A stretch of 56,553 nt of DNA from Sanguibacter suaedae (GTDB taxonomy: Bacteria > Actinomycetota > Actinomycetes > Actinomycetales > Cellulomonadaceae). The stretch spans positions 157,942 to 214,494 of the forward strand of contig NZ_JAEINH010000003.1 of the NCBI RefSeq assembly GCF_016342785.1. Reading direction: 5' to 3'. Position numbers and translations under genes: made by a program. The notes beneath the pieces were generated by a model that saw only the letters and a program-made list of their open reading frames with translations, ran no database searches and was not told the origin of the DNA. Below are positions 56,458 through 56,553 of the stretch, piece by piece (within the stretch, counting starts at the first letter, position 1; every line of letters starts with the position of its first letter).

Positions 56458-56553
56458 GCGTTTCATTCTCCCACGGACGCGGGGGGGGGCCCCCCCCCGG
56501 CCCCCCCCCCCCACCCCACACGTGGAAGGAGTGTGCATCAACGGAACCCCCCC
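56458..56553. other. G/C homopolymer contig edge
   Basis: Runs of nine G (56481-56489), nine C (56490-56498) and twelve C (56501-56512) dominate this end. Apart from the possible lepA ribosome site (rev. GGGAG near 56468-56472), nothing functional is seen. It resembles the left edge and is probably an assembly artefact. Confidence 0.6.

Overview
The window is chromosomal DNA from a high-GC Gram-positive actinobacterium, most like the order Micrococcales (Cellulomonas, Sanguibacter or Oerskovia type). The signs are very GC-rich third codon positions, frequent GTG starts, four-base ATGA/GTGA stop-start overlaps, CUT1 sugar transporters without their own ATPase, an actinobacterial type VII secretion (T7SS/ESX) set, and a lepA-hemW-hrcA-dnaJ-rsmE-phoH-ybeY-era block in actinobacterial order. 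The genus cannot be fixed from the sequence alone. Both extreme ends are runs of G and C that look like contig-edge artefacts.

Region 1 (about 0.1-14.4 kb) is for sugar use. A maltose-type binding protein, a MalR-like LacI regulator and a GH13 alpha-glucosidase form one alpha-glucoside module, whose permeases probably lie beyond the left edge. Next come a GH2 hydrolase, a second LacI regulator and a cell-wall-anchored GH43 enzyme on the minus strand. Divergent from them is an operon of binding protein, two permeases and a lipoprotein GH43. Three copies of one palindrome (core TACAGCGCTGTA) sit at the three promoters and tie these genes into one regulon, probably for an arabinose- or xylose-containing plant polysaccharide. 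A chemoreceptor follows at 14.5 kb.

Region 2 (16.2-26.3 kb) is housekeeping: dusB, glyS, the zinc importer znuABC with its repressor zur, a small membrane protein, uppS, recO and leuA. leuA is preceded by a leader peptide with four consecutive Leu codons, a classical attenuator.

Region 3 (26.4-41.9 kb) is a T7SS locus: two WXG100 proteins, EccD-like, EccB, mycosin (MycP), EccC, a second EccD-like membrane protein and an RDD-FHA protein. Downstream of the WXG100 genes lie two large membrane proteins sharing a short leucine-rich-variant repeat domain, at the N-terminus of one and the C-terminus of the other. They are candidate uncharacterised T7SS partners. The locus sits between leuA and era, which are near neighbours in related genomes as I recall, so it looks like an insertion into a conserved block.

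Region 4 (41.9-56.5 kb) is the conserved RNA/heat-shock block on the minus strand: lepA, hemW, an OatA-type acyltransferase, a Pro/Gly-rich membrane protein, (DUF3097 on the plus strand), hrcA with a CIRCE operator, dnaJ, rsmE, a HIT protein, phoH, ybeY, a CorC/CNNM protein and era. No rRNA, tRNA, CRISPR array, insertion sequence or prophage gene was seen.
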